Source: CAVZBT01 sp963773605
Lineage (GTDB): Bacteria; Acidobacteriota; UBA6911
Length of the DNA stretch: 64,000 bases
Assembly (NCBI GenBank): GCA_963773605.1
Contig: CAVZBT010000013.1
Location: 314,231-378,230, forward strand
Reading direction: 5' to 3'
This document shows, piece by piece, positions 7,784 to 18,972 of this stretch. The notes beneath the pieces were generated by a model. It had not been told where the DNA came from and made no database searches. It worked only from the letters and a program-made list of their open reading frames with translations. Position 1 is the first letter of the stretch; every line of letters begins with the position of its first letter. The position numbers and the translations under genes are program-made.

Positions 7784-9889
7784 GTGGGACGCTCAGTACC
7801 GTTGGAACGGACCCGGAACATCGGGATCATGGCGCACATCGATGCCGGCAAGACGACGACGACCGAGCGGATCCTCTATTACACCGGAATCACCCACAAG
7901 CTGGGCGAGGTGCATGAGGGGACCGCCACCATGGACTGGATGGAACAGGAGCAGGAGCGCGGCATCACCATCACGTCCGCCGCGACGACCTGTTTCTGGG
8001 GGGATCATCGGATCAACATCATCGATACGCCCGGGCCACGTGGATTTCACGGCGGAGGTGGAACGCAGCCTGCGGGTGCTGGACGGCGCGGTGGCCCTTT
8101 TTGGCGCGGTGGAAGGCGTGGAGCCACAGTCCGAGACGGTCTGGCGCCAGGCCGACAAGTACCGCGTTCCGCGCATCGGGTTCGTCAACAAGATGGATCG
8201 CCCGGGCGCGGATTTCCCGCGCGTGCTCGAGATGATGCGGAGCCGGCTCGAGCGCGATTCCCGTAGCCGTGCAGATCCCGCTGGGCGCCGAGGACCAGTT
8301 CCGCGGCGTGATCGACCTGATCGCGCAGAAGGCGATCGTGTTCCGGGAGGAGACCCTGGGCGCCGGATTTCGAGATCTGAGGAGATTCCGGAGGACTACC
8401 GGGAGGAAGTGGCCCAGTATCGGGACCTGATGCTCGAAACCATTGCCGATGTCGACGATCACCTGATGGAGAAGTACGTCGGCGGCGAGCCGGTCACGGA
8501 CGAGGAGATCCTCGCCGCCGTGCGCAAGGGAACCATCGCGCTCAAGTTCGTTCCCGTGCTCTGCGGCGCTGCCTTCAAGAACAAGGGAATCCAGCAGCTG
8601 CTGGACTGCGATCGTGCATTATCTCCCCTCGCCTCTGGACGTTCCGCCGGTCAAGGGTGTCGGCGACCGACGGCGCGGAGCCGCCGATGCGCCACGCTTC
8701 GGACGACGAGCCATTTTCGGCGCTGGTCTTCAAGATCATGACGGATCCGTTCGTCGGCCAGCTGGCGTTTTTCCGTGTTTACTCCGGGCAGCTGAAATCG
8801 GGACGCTCGGTGTACAACTCCACCAGGGACGCGGTGGAGCGCGTGGGCCGGCTGCTGAAGATGCACGCCAACAAGCGCGAGGAGATCAAGGAAGTCTATT
8901 GCGGCGATATCGCCGCCGCGGTCGGCTTGAAGCACGTCAGCACCGGCGACACGATTTGCGACAAGCAGCACCCGATCGTGCTCGAGGCGATCGAGTTCCC
9001 GGCCCCCGTCATCGCCGTGGCGATCGAGCCGAAGACCAAGGCGGACCAGGAGAAGCTCGGGCATCGCCCTCGACAAGCTGATTCGAGAGAAGATCCGACG
9101 TTCAAGGTTCACACCGATCAGGACACCGGCCAGACGATCATCTCCGGAATGGGCGAGCTCCACCTCGAGATCCTCGTCGATCGCATGGTGCGCGAGTTCG
9201 GCGTGGCGGCCAATGTCGGCAAGCCGCAGGTCGCCTATCGCGAAACCATCCGGCAGCAGGCCGAGGCCGAGGGCAAGTTCATCCGCCAGACCGGCGGCCA
9301 CGGTCAGTACGGACATGTGAAGATTGTCCTGGAACCGGGCGCGCCGGGATCCGGGTTCGAATTCGTCAACGAGATCGTCGGTGGCACGATCCCCCGCGAG
9401 TACATCACCCCGGTGGAAAACGGGGCCCGAGGAAGCGCTCGAATCCGGCGTTCTGGCCGGCTATGAAATGGTCGACGTCAAGGTGACGCCTCATCGACGG
9501 TTCGTACCACGAGGTGGACTCGTCGGAAATGGCGTTCAAGATCGCCGGGTTCGATGGCGCTCAAGGAAGCCGCCAGGCGCGCCAAGCCGGTGCTGCTCGA
9601 GCCGATCATGCAGGTCGAGGTGGTGGTTCCGGAGGAGTTCATGGGAGCCGTGACCGGCGATCTGCACTCGCGGCGCGGCCGGGTGGAGTCGACGGAGTCC
9701 CGCCTGAGCTCCACGATTATCCAGTGCAAGGTGCCGCTTTCGGAGATGTTCGGGTACTCCACCGATCTTCGTTCCATGACCCAGGGACGGGCGACCTACT
9801 CGATGCATTTTTCTCACTACGAGGAAGCGCCCAAGGCCATCAGCGAAGAGGTCATCGCGAAGGTCCGCGGGAAGCTGGTGGGCAATTAA
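7784..9889 (+). CDS. fusA: Elongation factor G (11 frame breaks as given)
   Basis: EF-G is the GTPase that drives translocation. It starts at GTG 7784 (GRSVPLERTRNIGIMAHIDA), with the P-loop AHIDAGKTTT and switch region GITITSAATT. Ten single extra bases lie at about 8036, 8258, 8365, 8378, 8607, 8662, 9060, 9425, 9489 and 9550, and two extra bases lie near 9084. Following the frame across them gives IDTPGHVDFTAEVERS, VGFVNKMDRPGADF, ISGMGELHLEIL, TGGHGQYGHVKI and the C-terminal HFSHYEEAPKAI in correct order. The twelve net extra bases return the gene to its starting frame. No second copy is visible. Sequence error is more likely than pseudogenisation. Confidence 0.9.
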
Positions 9890-9910
9890 GAGGAGCCGGG
9901 AGACAGAAAC

Positions 9911-11104
<1,194 letters not shown>

Positions 11105-11115
11105 AGCGAGACCAT

Positions 11116-11442
11116 ATGCTGAACGAAAAGATCAGAATCCGACTGAAAGCTTACGACTACCGGGTGCTGGACCAGTCCACCTCGGAAATCGTCGAAATCG
11201 CGAAGCGCACAGGTTCGCGCGTGTCGGGACCGATCCCGCTGCCGACGGTGAAGAACAAGTTCTGCGTTCTGCGCTCGCCGCACGTCGACAAGAAGTCCCG
11301 GGAGCAGTTCGAGATCCGCACGCACAAGCGGCTGGTGGACATCCTGGAGCCGACGCCGCAGACGGTCGACGCGCTCATGAAGCTGGACCTGCCGGCGGCC
11401 ATCGACGTCGAAATCAAGGCCTTCGGCACGGAACACAAGTAG
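11116..11442 (+). CDS. rpsJ: 30S ribosomal protein S10
   Basis: A 108-residue head protein of the small subunit (also NusE in antitermination). ATG 11116 gives NEKIRIRLKAYDYRVLD, and the loop motif SGPIPLPT and SPHVDKKSREQFE are intact. It begins 11 bases after tuf with only a weak ribosome site. It is unbroken, unlike the genes on either side. Confidence 0.96.
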   Translation: MLNEKIRIRLKAYDYRVLDQSTSEIVEIAKRTGSRVSGPIPLPTVKNKFCVLRSPHVDKKSREQFEIRTHKRLVDILEPTPQTVDALMKLDLPAAIDVEIKAFGTEHK

Positions 11443-11536
11443 GCTCCTGGCGCGGGCTCTTCGCAACCCGCCGCTCGCCCTTGGCGGAGCGAGCGGGCGG
11501 ACCATGAACGCCCGGCACCGGACGAGGGGAACGAAA

Positions 11537-12165
11537 ATGGTGGATGGACTCATTGGCGTGAAGGTCGGGATGACCCAGGTGTTTGACGAGGACGGCAGCG
11601 TCATACCGGTCACCGTTATCAAGGCCGGTCCCTGCGTCGTCGTGCAGCGGAAGATGAAGGACAAGGACGGTTACGACGCCCTGCAGCTCGGACTGGTCGA
11701 GTTTGTCCGCCCCGGCCGGGTGAAAAAGCCGCGGGCCGGGCACTTCAAGAAAGCCGGCGTCCCCCCGTGCCGGGTGCTGCGCGAGTTCCGCTTCGACGAC
11801 GGCGATGTCGCTGAAGGTAGGAGACCAGGTGCTGGTCGAACCAGGTCTTTCGGCCGTCCGATGCGATCCGCGTCACCGGGACGAGCAAGGGGCGGGGCTT
11901 TGCCGGGCTGATCAAGCGTCACCATTTCGGCGGCGGCGCGGCAACGCACGGGTCGATGTTTCACCGGGCCCCGGGATCGATTGGTGCGTCGGCGTATCCG
12001 AGCCGTGTCCTGCCCGGGATGCGTGCCGCCGGCCACATGGGAGCCGAGCGCGTGACCGTCGACGGTCTGCAGGTCGTGCGCATCCAGAACGAGGAGAACC
12101 TGCTGGTGGTCAAAGGGGCCGTGCCCGGGCGCAACGGCGGGTATGTCATCATCGAGAAAGCCTGA
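11537..12165 (+). CDS. rplC: 50S ribosomal protein L3 (two frame breaks as given)
   Basis: L3 is an early assembly protein near the peptidyl transferase centre. ATG 11537 (MVDGLIGVKVGMTQVF) follows a GAGGGGA site; an earlier in-frame ATG at 11504 would add eleven unconserved residues. Extra single bases near 11807 and 11842 split it, and following them gives SLKVGDQVLVE, then TGTSKGRGFAGLIKRHHF and PGSIGAS, ending GGYVIIEKA. The sequence is one complete L3. Confidence 0.9.
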
Positions 12166-12213
12166 CGAGGCGGGGGCGAGAAATTGCCCGTCATTTGAAG
12201 GTGAGGGTCAGCC

Positions 12214-12842
12214 ATGGCTGAAATAGATGTGCGAAACCTCTCGAACGAGGTCGTCGAGAAGCTCGACCTCTCCGATGAGGTTTTCAAGGCCGAGTTCAAC
12301 GCGCCGCTCATCTGGGAGGCGGTCAAGCACTACGAAGACTCCCAACGCGCCGGAACGGCGGCCACCAAGACCCGCGGGGCCGTCAGCGGCAGCGGCAAGA
12401 AGCTGTGGCGGCAGAAGGGCACCGGGCGCGCCCGCATCGGCAGCATCCGCAGCCCGGTCTGGCGGCACGGCGGCACCGTGCACGGCCCGCAGCCGCGCGA
12501 TTACGGCTACAACTTCCCGCGGAAAAAGATCCGCGGCGCGTTGCGCTCCGCGCTCTCGGCCAAGCTGGGCGAAAACTGCATAATGGTCGTCGACGCGTTC
12601 CGCCTGGAAGGGCACAAGACGCGCGATTTCAAGCGGGTCCTGCAGGGCCTGGGCGGCACCGGTAAGGTTCTGCTCGTGATGCACGGAGGAGAACCACAAC
12701 CTCGAGCTGTCGTCGCGCAACCTTCCCGGTGTAAAGCTGGTTCCCGGCAAGGGCGTCAACATCAGGGACGTGGTCAACAGTTCCCAGCTGATTTTTTCCA
12801 AGGACGCCATACTTGCAGGTCCAGGAGGTACTCAGCCGATGA
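12214..12842 (+). CDS. rplD: 50S ribosomal protein L4 (two frame breaks as given)
   Basis: L4 lines the exit tunnel and in many bacteria represses the S10 operon. It has the tunnel-loop sequence RGAVSGSGKKLWRQKGTGRA and SPVWRHGGTVHGP. One extra base near 12685 precedes ENHNLELSSRNLPGVKLV, and another near 12815 (in CTTGCAG) precedes QVQEVLSR and the TGA. The stop overlaps the rplW ATG, implying translational coupling. Confidence 0.9.
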
Positions 12843-13133
12843 GCCGCGCACACGAAGTCCTCAGGCTGCCGGTTATTACCGAGAAGAGCACGTTCGCAGA
12901 AGGAAAATCTCAGGACCCTCACGTTCAAGGTCGCCCGCGACGCCAACAAGCAGGAGATCAAGGAGGCCGTCGAGAAGATCTTCAAAGTGAAGGTCGACAG
13001 CGTGCGCACCGCTATCTTCCATGGCAAGAACCGGCGCCAGGGCCGTTACGCCGGCCGGCGGCCGGACTGGAAGAAGGCCTACGTCACGTTGAAGCAGGGC
13101 GAGAAGATGGTCGAATTCTCCGAGGCGGTCTAG
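12839..13133 (+). CDS. rplW: 50S ribosomal protein L23 (one frame break as given)
   Basis: L23 sits at the tunnel exit and docks trigger factor and SRP. It starts MSRAHEVLRLPVITEKSTF at an ATG overlapping the rplD stop. One extra G near 12902 shifts the frame; the corrected continuation is LTFKVARDANKQEIKEAVE and VRTAIFHGKNRRQGRYAG, ending MVEFSEAV. Length after correction is normal (about 97 residues). Confidence 0.9.
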
Positions 13134-13157
13134 CGCTCGGCGGGAGCAGGCAAAGAC

Positions 13158-13985
13158 ATGGCGATCAAGACATACAGGCCCACTTCTCCGGCGATCCGGT
13201 TCCGGACGACCCTGGACAAAGAGGAGCTTACCCAGGAAAGGCCGCTGAAGCGCCTGACGACGCATAAGCGGCGGATTTCGGGGCGCGACAACAAGGGGCA
13301 CCTGCAGGTGCGGCATCGAGGTGGCGGGCACAAGAAGCTCTACCGGGCCATCGACTTCAAGCGCGACAAGCGCGACATCCCGGCGCAGGTCACGTCGATC
13401 GAGTACGACCCGAACCGGTCGGCGCGCATCGCGCTGCTGTCCTACGCGGACGGGGAGAAGCGCTATATCCTGGCCCCCAACGGGCTGAAGGTCGGGACCA
13501 CGATCGTCGCCGGCGCCACCGCGGACATCCTGGTCGGCAATGCGCTTCCGCTCAAGAACATTCCGCTCGGAACGATGGTGCACAACATCGAGCTGAAGAT
13601 GGGCAGGGGCGGGCAGTTGGCGCGCTCTGCGGGAACGGCCGCGCAGCTGCTGGCCAAGGAGGCCGGTTACGCGCAGATCAAGGTGCCCTCGGGGGAAACC
13701 CGCATGGTCCACCTCGAGTGCTACGCGACCATCGGGCAGGTCGGCAACCTCGACCACGAGAACGTGTCCATCGGCAAGGCCGGCCGGACGCGGTGGCTCG
13801 GGCGGCGCCCCACGGTGCGCGGGGTCGCGATGAACCCGATCGACCACCCGCACGGCGGCGGCGAAGGCAAGACCTCCGGCGGCAGAAACCCCGTCAGCCC
13901 ATGGGGCCAGCCGACGAAGGGCTACAAGACGCGCAACAACAAGCGGACTCAGCGGTTCATCATCAAGCGCCGCGACAAGAGGTAG
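13158..13985 (+). CDS. rplB: 50S ribosomal protein L2
   Basis: A 275-residue core protein needed for subunit joining and peptidyl transfer. It begins MAIKTYRPTSPAIRF and contains GRDNKGHLQVRHRGGGHKK, RGVAMNPIDHPHGGGEGKTS (with the conserved peptidyl-transferase-region histidine) and ends RFIIKRRDKR. It is unbroken and of typical length. Confidence 0.97.
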   Translation: MAIKTYRPTSPAIRFRTTLDKEELTQERPLKRLTTHKRRISGRDNKGHLQVRHRGGGHKKLYRAIDFKRDKRDIPAQVTSIEYDPNRSARIALLSYADGEKRYILAPNGLKVGTTIVAGATADILVGNALPLKNIPLGTMVHNIELKMGRGGQLARSAGTAAQLLAKEAGYAQIKVPSGETRMVHLECYATIGQVGNLDHENVSIGKAGRTRWLGRRPTVRGVAMNPIDHPHGGGEGKTSGGRNPVSPWGQPTKGYKTRNNKRTQRFIIKRRDKR

Positions 13986-13997
13986 GAGGAGTGGTTC

Positions 13998-14294
13998 ATG
14001 GCCAGATCCGTCAAGAAGGGGCCGTTCATCGACGATCACCTGTTGAAGAAGATTCGCGCCGTCACCGGCACGGGCAGCCGCACCGTCATCAAGACCTGGT
14101 CGCGGCGCTCGACCATTACACCGGAGATGGTCGGCCACACCGTCGCTGTGCACAACGGCAAGAAGTTCATCCCGATTTACATCTCGGAGAACATGGTGAG
14201 CCACAAGCTCGGGGAGTTCGCCCCGACGCGCATCTTCAAGGGGCACACCACCAAGGTGGCCGAGAGGGCAACGGCGGTGAAACCACCCGCGTAA
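13998..14294 (+). CDS. rpsS: 30S ribosomal protein S19
   Basis: A 98-residue head protein that contacts 23S RNA across the subunit interface. MARSVKKGPFIDDHLLKKI and VSHKLGEFAPTRIFKGH are diagnostic. An AGGAGG site lies just upstream, 12 bases after rplB. The tail (ERATAVKPPA) is slightly longer than in Escherichia coli. Confidence 0.96.
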   Translation: MARSVKKGPFIDDHLLKKIRAVTGTGSRTVIKTWSRRSTITPEMVGHTVAVHNGKKFIPIYISENMVSHKLGEFAPTRIFKGHTTKVAERATAVKPPA

Positions 14295-14348
14295 GCCGGG
14301 TCCGCCCGCGCGCGGCCGCCGAACGGCGAATTGCGAACCGAGGTAGAT

Positions 14349-14702
14349 ATGGAAGCGAGTGCGAAGGGGAAATACATCAAGGGGTCTCCGCAGAAGGCCC
14401 GGCTGGTCATCGACCTGATCCGCGGGAGGAACGTCCAGGAAGCGCTGGGCATTCTGCGCTTCACGAACAAGCGCGCCACCCGCTCCATCGAGAAGGTCCT
14501 CCTTTCGGCCGTGGCGAATGCCAAAGAGAAGAACGCGGCGGCGGATGTCGACCAGTTTGTCATAGACCGGGCGGTGGTCGACACGGGCCCGACCAAGTGG
14601 AGACGGCGGGTGCGGCCCGCCCCCATGGGGCGCGCCTACCGCGAGCAGCGCCGCTACAAGCACATTACCATTTCCATCAAGGGCAGCGACACCGAGGAGT
14701 GA
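14349..14702 (+). CDS. rplV: 50S ribosomal protein L22
   Basis: L22 lines the exit tunnel and is a macrolide-resistance target. ATG 14349 after a GAGG site starts MEASAKGKYIKGSPQKARLV. A TTG 18 bases earlier is also in frame but lacks conserved sequence. The C-terminal hairpin region RRRVRPAPMGRAYREQRR is present. It is unbroken, about 117 residues. Confidence 0.95.
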   Translation: MEASAKGKYIKGSPQKARLVIDLIRGRNVQEALGILRFTNKRATRSIEKVLLSAVANAKEKNAAADVDQFVIDRAVVDTGPTKWRRRVRPAPMGRAYREQRRYKHITISIKGSDTEE

Positions 14703-14713
14703 GGAGGTCCACC

Positions 14714-15382
14714 GTGGGTCAGAAAGTACATCCATACGGGTTCAGGCTGGGCGTAAACCGGACGTGGCGCTCGCGCTGGTTCGCGCGCAAGGACTACGGG
14801 GGGCTGCTGCACGAGGATCTCCACCTGAAGGCGATGCTCAAGAAGAAGTTCGCGCACGCGGGCATCTCCCGCATCGAGGTGGAGCGCGCGGCGAACAAGC
14901 TGACCATCGTCATCTTCACGTCCCGCCCGGGCATCATCGTCGGGAAGAAGGGGACGGAGATCGAGAAGCTCAAAAAGGACCTCCAGACGCTCACCGGACG
15001 CGATATCAACCTCAAGATCCAGGAGGTCAACAAGCCCGAACTCGACGCGCAGCTGGTTTCCGAGGGGATCGCGCAGCAGCTGGAGAAGCGCATCGCCTTC
15101 CGGCGTGCGATGCGTCGCGCCGTGGACAGCACCCTGCGCTTCGGCGCGAAGGGGATCAAGGTGCGCACCTCCGGGCGCCTGAACGGCGCGGAAATCGCCC
15201 GCACCGAGTGGTACCTGCACGGCCAACTGCCGCTGCACACGATCCGGGCCGACATCGACTACGGTTTCGCGGAAGCGCACACCACCTACGGCGTAATCGG
15301 GGTGAAGGTCTGGATTTACAAGGGTGAGGTTTTCGAAATGCAGAGGCCGGAACGGACGCGCGAAGCCGGCCGGCGGGAGTAG
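14714..15382 (+). CDS. rpsC: 30S ribosomal protein S3
   Basis: S3 forms part of the mRNA entry helicase. It starts at GTG 14714 behind GAGGAGG with MGQKVHPYGFRLGVNRTW. The KH domain carries RPGIIVGKKGTEIEKL, followed by VRTSGRLNGAEIARTEW and the GVIGVKVWIYKGE C-terminus. It is 222 residues and intact. The upstream frame is open for more than 300 codons, but that is a shadow of rplB, rpsS and rplV. Confidence 0.96.
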   Translation: MGQKVHPYGFRLGVNRTWRSRWFARKDYGGLLHEDLHLKAMLKKKFAHAGISRIEVERAANKLTIVIFTSRPGIIVGKKGTEIEKLKKDLQTLTGRDINLKIQEVNKPELDAQLVSEGIAQQLEKRIAFRRAMRRAVDSTLRFGAKGIKVRTSGRLNGAEIARTEWYLHGQLPLHTIRADIDYGFAEAHTTYGVIGVKVWIYKGEVFEMQRPERTREAGRRE

Positions 15383-15388
15383 CACTTC

Positions 15389-15809
<421 letters not shown>

Positions 15810-15813
<4 letters not shown>

Positions 15814-16037
15814 AAGCTTCCAAAATGAGGGACATGTCCAGGGAAGACCTGGTCCAGGAGGATACCGAACTGCGCCAGCAGCTGTTCAAACTGCGGTTCC
15901 AGACGGCCAGCGGCCAGCTCGAGAGCGCGTCGCGCATAAGGTCTGTGCGCCGCGACATCGCCCGGATACAGACGCTGCTCCGGGAATTGGAGCTCGAGGA
16001 AGAACGGAAGCAGAAGTCCCAGGCGAGGCAGGGTTGA
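15810..16037 (+). CDS. rpmC: 50S ribosomal protein L29
   Basis: A 75-residue helical-hairpin protein at the tunnel exit. MKASKMRDMSREDLVQEDTE and LKFRFQT-like LFKLRFQTASGQLES are typical, and the C-terminal tail is rich in charged residues. Its ATG overlaps the rplP stop by four bases, a coupled arrangement. Confidence 0.93.
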
Positions 16038-16038
16038 A

Positions 16039-16312
16039 ATGACGACGGAGCAGACGACAAAACGCGGATTGCGGAAAAACCAGGTTGGGGTCGTGACCAG
16101 CACGGCGATGCAGAAGACCGTCAAGGTCGCCGTCGACCGGCTGGTGCACGCACCACCTGTACAAGAAGACCCTGCGCAAGACGTCCACGTTTCTTGCGCA
16201 CGATGAGAAGGGCGACTGCAAGGTCGGCGACCGGGTGCGCATCGTGGAAACACGGCCGCTGAGCGCCCGGAAAAGATGGCGCGTGACCGAAATTCTGGTC
16301 AGGGCGCACTAG
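16039..16312 (+). CDS. rpsQ: 30S ribosomal protein S17 (one frame break as given)
   Basis: S17 is an OB-fold primary binder of 16S RNA. It starts one base after the rpmC stop with MTTEQTTKRGLRKNQVGVV and shows VTSTAMQKTVKVAVDR. An extra G near 16150 breaks the frame; the continuation is HHLYKKTLRKTSTFLAHDE, then CKVGDRVRIVETRPLS and the stop at 16312. A length of 274 bases equals 91 codons plus one. Confidence 0.9.
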
Positions 16313-16348
16313 CGGGAATCCCAGTTTGCGGCCGGCGCCGGGCAGGCG

Positions 16349-16374
16349 CCGCCGGGGGGAGACCCCGCCGGCGG
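16349..16374 (+). other. GC-rich hairpin between rpsQ and rplN
   Basis: In the 84-base spacer, CCGCCGGGGGG and CCCCGCCGGCGG flank a three-base AGA loop and can form a very stable stem; palindromic GGCGCC units lie just upstream. There is no T-tract, so it is not a standard intrinsic terminator. It may be an mRNA processing or pausing site at the S10/spc junction, or simply GC-rich sequence. Confidence 0.4.
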
Positions 16375-16396
16375 TTGGCCGAGTGAGAGGGTTGTC

Positions 16397-16765
16397 ATGA
16401 TTCAGATGCGGACAATTTTGGAGGTGGCGGACAACTCCGGCGCACGGAGGATCTCGTGTATCCACGCCACCGGGAACCAGGTGGGCCGGGTGGCGAGCCT
16501 CGGCGACATCATCACGGCCAACGTGAAAGAAGCGTCGCCCGACGGCAGCGTCAAGAAAGGCGACGTCGTCAAGGCGGTGATCGTCCGCACCAAGAAGGAA
16601 TTCAGGCGCAAGGACGGGACCTACATCCGGTTTGACGACAACGCGGCCGTTCTGATCAACGACGACAAGGAGCCGATCGGCACGCGCGTGTTCGGGCCCG
16701 TCAGCCGGGAACTGCGCGACAGGGAGTTTTTAAAGATCGTTTCGCTGGCGCCCGAGGTGCTCTAG
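16397..16765 (+). CDS. rplN: 50S ribosomal protein L14
   Basis: A 122-residue beta-barrel protein at the subunit interface. MIQMRTILEVADNSGARR, the core VKKGDVVKAVIVRTKKE and the end REFLKIVSLAPEVL are canonical. It is unbroken and begins the spc-type gene order. Confidence 0.97.
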   Translation: MIQMRTILEVADNSGARRISCIHATGNQVGRVASLGDIITANVKEASPDGSVKKGDVVKAVIVRTKKEFRRKDGTYIRFDDNAAVLINDDKEPIGTRVFGPVSRELRDREFLKIVSLAPEVL

Positions 16766-16790
16766 CGCGATCGAACGAGGCCAGGAAAAA

Positions 16791-17117
16791 ATGCCCAAGA
16801 CACGTGTCAAGAAAAACGATCAGGTTTATGTCCTTTCCGGCAAGGACCGGGGCAAGACCGGAAAAGTCCTGAAGGTCATGCCGGACGCCAACCGCGCCAT
16901 CGTCGAGGGGATCAACTTCATCCAGAAGCACACTCGTGCCAATCCGCAGCGCAACGTCAAGGGCGGGATCCTCCCCAAGGAGTCGCCCATCGACATTTCG
17001 AACCTGATGGTCATGTGCAAGCGCTGCAACAAGCGCTCGCGCGTCGCCGTGAACACCATGCAGGACGGGCGCAAGGTGCGGGTTTGCAAGAGCTGCAACG
17101 AGTTGCTGGACGAGTAA
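16791..17117 (+). CDS. rplX: 50S ribosomal protein L24 with C-terminal zinc-ribbon
   Basis: An assembly initiator of the large subunit, with the KOW motif near the start (VKKNDQVYVLSGKDRGKTG) and the family stretch ANPQRNVKGGILPKE. The C-terminus has two CxxC knuckles, MCKRCNKRS and VCKSCNELLDE, likely to bind zinc. Many bacteria retain such a motif here and others, such as Escherichia coli, have lost part of it. Confidence 0.95.
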   Translation: MPKTRVKKNDQVYVLSGKDRGKTGKVLKVMPDANRAIVEGINFIQKHTRANPQRNVKGGILPKESPIDISNLMVMCKRCNKRSRVAVNTMQDGRKVRVCKSCNELLDE

Positions 17118-17135
17118 GGCCTGAAAGGTCAGACA

Positions 17136-17699
17136 ATGAGTAGATTGAAGGACTTCTACAAGACGGAAGCCGTCGGAGCGCTGACGAAGCAGTTCGCCTA
17201 CAAGAACGTGATGGCCGTGCCCAAGTTGGTCAAGATCAACGTCAACATGGGCCTGGGCGAGGCCATCGCCAACGCCAAGGTGCTGGACGTGGCCGCCGAG
17301 GAACTCGCCGCCATCACCGGGCAGCGCGCCGTCGTCACCAAGGCGAAGAAATCGATCGCGGCGTTCAAGCTGCGCCAGGGCATGCCGATCGGCGTGACGG
17401 TCACGCTGCGGGGGGACCGGATGTACGAGTTCTTCGACCGGCTGGTCAACATCGCGCTGCCGCGCGTGCGCGACTTCCGCGGCGTGCCCCCCAGGTCTTT
17501 CGACGGCCGGGGCAACTACACGCTCGGCCTCAAAGATCAGCTGAACTTTCCCGAAATCGACTACGGGAAGGCCGACAAGGCGCGCGGGATGAACATTACG
17601 GTGGTGACGACCGCCCGGACCGACGACGAGGCGTTCGAGCTCTTACGGATTATGGGGATGCCCTTCGCGAAGCGAGGGCAGGAGCGCGGCGCCGAATAG
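17136..17699 (+). CDS. rplE: 50S ribosomal protein L5
   Basis: A 187-residue 5S rRNA-binding protein. It shows VPKLVKINVNMGLGEA, RAVVTKAKKSIAAFKLR, GMPIGVTVTLRGDRMYEF and FDGRGNYTLGLKDQLNFPEI. It is unbroken and of typical length, and it ends at the TAG 21 bases before rpsN. Confidence 0.96.
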   Translation: MSRLKDFYKTEAVGALTKQFAYKNVMAVPKLVKINVNMGLGEAIANAKVLDVAAEELAAITGQRAVVTKAKKSIAAFKLRQGMPIGVTVTLRGDRMYEFFDRLVNIALPRVRDFRGVPPRSFDGRGNYTLGLKDQLNFPEIDYGKADKARGMNITVVTTARTDDEAFELLRIMGMPFAKRGQERGAE

Positions 17700-17720
17700 G
17701 GCGGCCGCAGAGGAGTCGAT

Positions 17721-17906
17721 GTGGCAAAGACGAGCATGATCGCCAAGTCCAGGATGAAGCCGAAATTCCAGGTGCGCCAGCATAACCGCTGCCGCCGCTG
17801 CGGGCGGCCGCGGGGTTACCTGCGCAAGTTTCAGCTGTGCCGTATCTGCTTCCGCCAACTGGCCCTGGCCGGCGAGATCCCCGGAGTGACAAAGTCGAGC
17901 TGGTAA
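17721..17906 (+). CDS. rpsZ: 30S ribosomal protein S14, zinc-binding (type Z)
   Basis: A 61-residue short S14 with two CxxC pairs, NRCRRCGRPRG and LCRICFRQLA, which identifies the zinc-containing C+ type rather than the longer zinc-free paralog. It starts at GTG 17721 (MAKTSMIAKSRMKPKF) after GAGGAGT. Confidence 0.94.
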   Translation: MAKTSMIAKSRMKPKFQVRQHNRCRRCGRPRGYLRKFQLCRICFRQLALAGEIPGVTKSSW

Positions 17907-17980
17907 CCACCGGCGGCGCCGACTGCGAAGGCGGCCCGGGCGGGGCCGCGCGACGCACGCCGAACAATGGAGTGTCAGGT

Positions 17981-18379
17981 ATGACTATGACCGATCCCGT
18001 GTCCGACCTCTTGGGCCGGATACGCAACGCCAACGCTGCGAAGCATGAGACGGTGGAGGTCCCTTCCTCCAGGATGAAGCTGGAGATCGTCCGGATTTTG
18101 AAGGACGAGGGGTACATCTCCAATTTCGTCTTCTCCCCGGACGAGAAGCAGGGAAGCATTCGCATTCAGCTGCGGTACACGGCAGGCAAGCAGCCGGTGA
18201 TTACCTCGTTGACCCGTGTCAGCCGCCCCGGGTGCCGCGTGTACGCGGGCAAGTCGGAGATCCCGTCGGTGCTCGGCGGCATCGGTGTGTGTATCCTGTC
18301 GACCTCGCAGGGACTGCTCACCGGGAAGCAGGCGCAGGACAAGGGGCTCGGCGGAGAGGTGCTCTGCACCATCAGCTAG
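17981..18379 (+). CDS. rpsH: 30S ribosomal protein S8
   Basis: A 132-residue protein that binds the central domain of 16S RNA and represses the spc operon in Escherichia coli. MTMTDPVSDLLGRIRNAN and the C-terminal STSQGLLTGKQAQDKGLGGE are diagnostic. Two closely spaced ATGs (17981 and 17987) are both possible starts. The frame is open upstream, but that is a shadow of rpsZ. Confidence 0.95.
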   Translation: MTMTDPVSDLLGRIRNANAAKHETVEVPSSRMKLEIVRILKDEGYISNFVFSPDEKQGSIRIQLRYTAGKQPVITSLTRVSRPGCRVYAGKSEIPSVLGGIGVCILSTSQGLLTGKQAQDKGLGGEVLCTIS

Positions 18380-18411
18380 CGGCCAGGCGGTTCTGATTTC
18401 ATGGGTGCAAT

Positions 18412-18972
18412 ATGTCGCGAATAGGCAAGAAAGTCATCAAGGTGCCCGCCGGAGTGAAGGTGGCGATCCGGGAGGGTGTCGTCGAGTTCGAAGGGAAGAA
18501 GGCGAAGCTGTCCAGTCCTATTCCCCCGGGCATCCGCTTTGAACTGAAAGGGGACGAACTCACGGCCGTCCGGGAGTCGGACGAGAAGCCGTACCCCGCT
18601 TACCACGGGCTCGCCCGCGCGCTCGCGGCCAACTGCATCAAGGGCGTCAGCGAGGGCTTCTCCAAGGACCTCGACGTAATCGGGATCGGCTTCAAGGTCG
18701 ATGCCCGGGCGCGCGCCGTGACGTTCACGCTCGGGTACTCGCACCCGATCGAGTTCCCGCTGCCCGAGGGGATCAGCATCAAGGTGGAGAAGCAGCCCCG
18801 GACCATCCAGAACTACGTGGCGACGCTGACCGTGTCGGGGCCGGATAAGCAAGTGGTAGGCCAGGTGGCCGCCGACATCCGTTCGCTGCGCCGCCCTGAC
18901 CCGTACAAGGGGAAGGGCATCCGCTACGCACGCGAATATGTCCGCCTGAAAGTCGGGAAGAAGGGGGCGTAA
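18412..18972 (+). CDS. rplF: 50S ribosomal protein L6
   Basis: A 186-residue two-domain protein near the sarcin-ricin loop. MSRIGKKVIKVPAGVKV and the C-terminal DPYKGKGIRYAREYVRLKVG, followed by KKGA, are canonical. Its TAA overlaps the rplR ATG by one base. Confidence 0.96.
   Translation: MSRIGKKVIKVPAGVKVAIREGVVEFEGKKAKLSSPIPPGIRFELKGDELTAVRESDEKPYPAYHGLARALAANCIKGVSEGFSKDLDVIGIGFKVDARARAVTFTLGYSHPIEFPLPEGISIKVEKQPRTIQNYVATLTVSGPDKQVVGQVAADIRSLRRPDPYKGKGIRYAREYVRLKVGKKGA

Noticed and set aside
12876..14735. 619-codon minus-strand frame across rplW to rplV
   Set aside because: Shadow of the ribosomal genes; no motif and no ribosome site.
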